NCBI GenBank assembly: GCA_009936695.1 | Contig: JAACEA010000523.1 | Location: 1 to 5,950, forward strand | Origin: Planctomycetia bacterium | GTDB lineage: Bacteria > Planctomycetota > Phycisphaerae > Phycisphaerales > SM1A02 | Direction: 5' to 3' | Length of the DNA: 5,950 nucleotides | In this document: positions 5,696 to 5,950 of the stretch, piece by piece | Layout: the number at the start of each line of letters is the position of its first letter | How positions within the stretch are numbered: position 1 is the first letter of the stretch | Made by a program: the position numbers and the translations under genes | The notes under the pieces: generated by a model | The model's database searches: none | What the model was told of the DNA's origin: nothing | Seen by the model: only the letters and a program-made list of their open reading frames with translations

Positions 5696-5947
5696 TCACG
5701 TGTTCGGCGAAAGTCGTGCACGGAGCGCCGGTTGCGGCTCACCGAAGACGTCTTCCTCCTCGATCGGCACGTACCGCTGTCGCATCCGATCGTGAACCTC
5801 GAACTGGGTCCGGGGATCATTCTCCTTGAAGAGCAGCTTCTGGCACCCCGTCGATCCAGCGACCCCGACGAGCCCGAGGGCGAGCGCGAGGATCTGGACC
5901 GAGACCAGACTGATCCGACCGATGCGGGATGGAGGAAGCTTCGTCAC
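5696..5947 (-). CDS. Short predicted lipoprotein of unknown function
   Basis: The 83-residue product begins with basic residues (KLPPSRIGR), a hydrophobic segment (about 12-31) and a lipobox GSTGC with Cys35 as the lipidation site, so it is probably processed by signal peptidase II to a mature protein of about 49 residues. Gln at +2 does not match the inner-membrane retention signal known from enterobacteria. The mature part is charged and has no recognised domain; its motif-like stretches are PRTQFEVHDRMRQRYVP (45-61) and FGEPQPALRARL (68-79). The GTG start at 5947 is 3 bases from the window edge; its ribosome-binding region is not visible and the frame is still open at the edge, so a longer N-terminus cannot be excluded, although the signal peptide looks complete from here. 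It lies upstream of the amidase-like gene on the same strand with a 137-base gap, so shared transcription is possible but not shown. Confidence 0.72.
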   Translation of the reverse strand: MTKLPPSRIGRISLVSVQILALALGLVGVAGSTGCQKLLFKENDPRTQFEVHDRMRQRYVPIEEEDVFGEPQPALRARLSPNT

Positions 5948-5950
5948 GAG

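Overview
The window is high-GC DNA, densely coded and strongly biased to G or C at third codon positions. The gene set suggests a planctomycete, possibly of the Phycisphaerae: a GH29 fucosidase carrying chitobiase-C and PA14 modules, an FHA-sigma-70 fusion with planctomycete-style sigma sequence, a compact Hanks-type kinase and a membrane-anchored PGRP/amidase-like protein. This assignment rests on protein character only; no rRNA or marker gene is present.

Left part (1-1403, + strand): the 3' end of a secreted alpha-L-fucosidase gene that began before the window, followed with a 4-base ATGA overlap by a complete zinc dCMP/cytidine-type deaminase gene. These converge on a minus-strand gene (1414-2400) for an N-terminal FHA domain joined to an ECF-like sigma factor. 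That gene is divergent from an Rrf2-family regulator (2534-3001, +). The 133-base region between them is unusually AT-rich for this window and holds a plausible promoter for the Rrf2 gene, overlapping opposite -10-like hexamers, a small inverted repeat and a GGGT repeat.

Middle and right part (3072-5947, - strand): after a perfect 15-bp hairpin with a TTCG loop between convergent genes come, in transcription order from right to left, a short lipoprotein, a single-pass membrane amidase/PGRP-like protein, a soluble Ser/Thr kinase and a HAD phosphatase. The kinase and HAD genes are close enough to be co-transcribed.

The main idea worth testing is a signalling neighbourhood: a peptidoglycan-recognition-like membrane protein with a substituted zinc ligand, a Ser/Thr kinase with no sensor domain of its own, and a nearby sigma factor with a phosphothreonine-binding FHA domain. 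The individual domain calls are well supported by motifs. The functional link between them is inference from proximity. No CRISPR array, tRNA, rRNA, insertion sequence or phage gene was seen.
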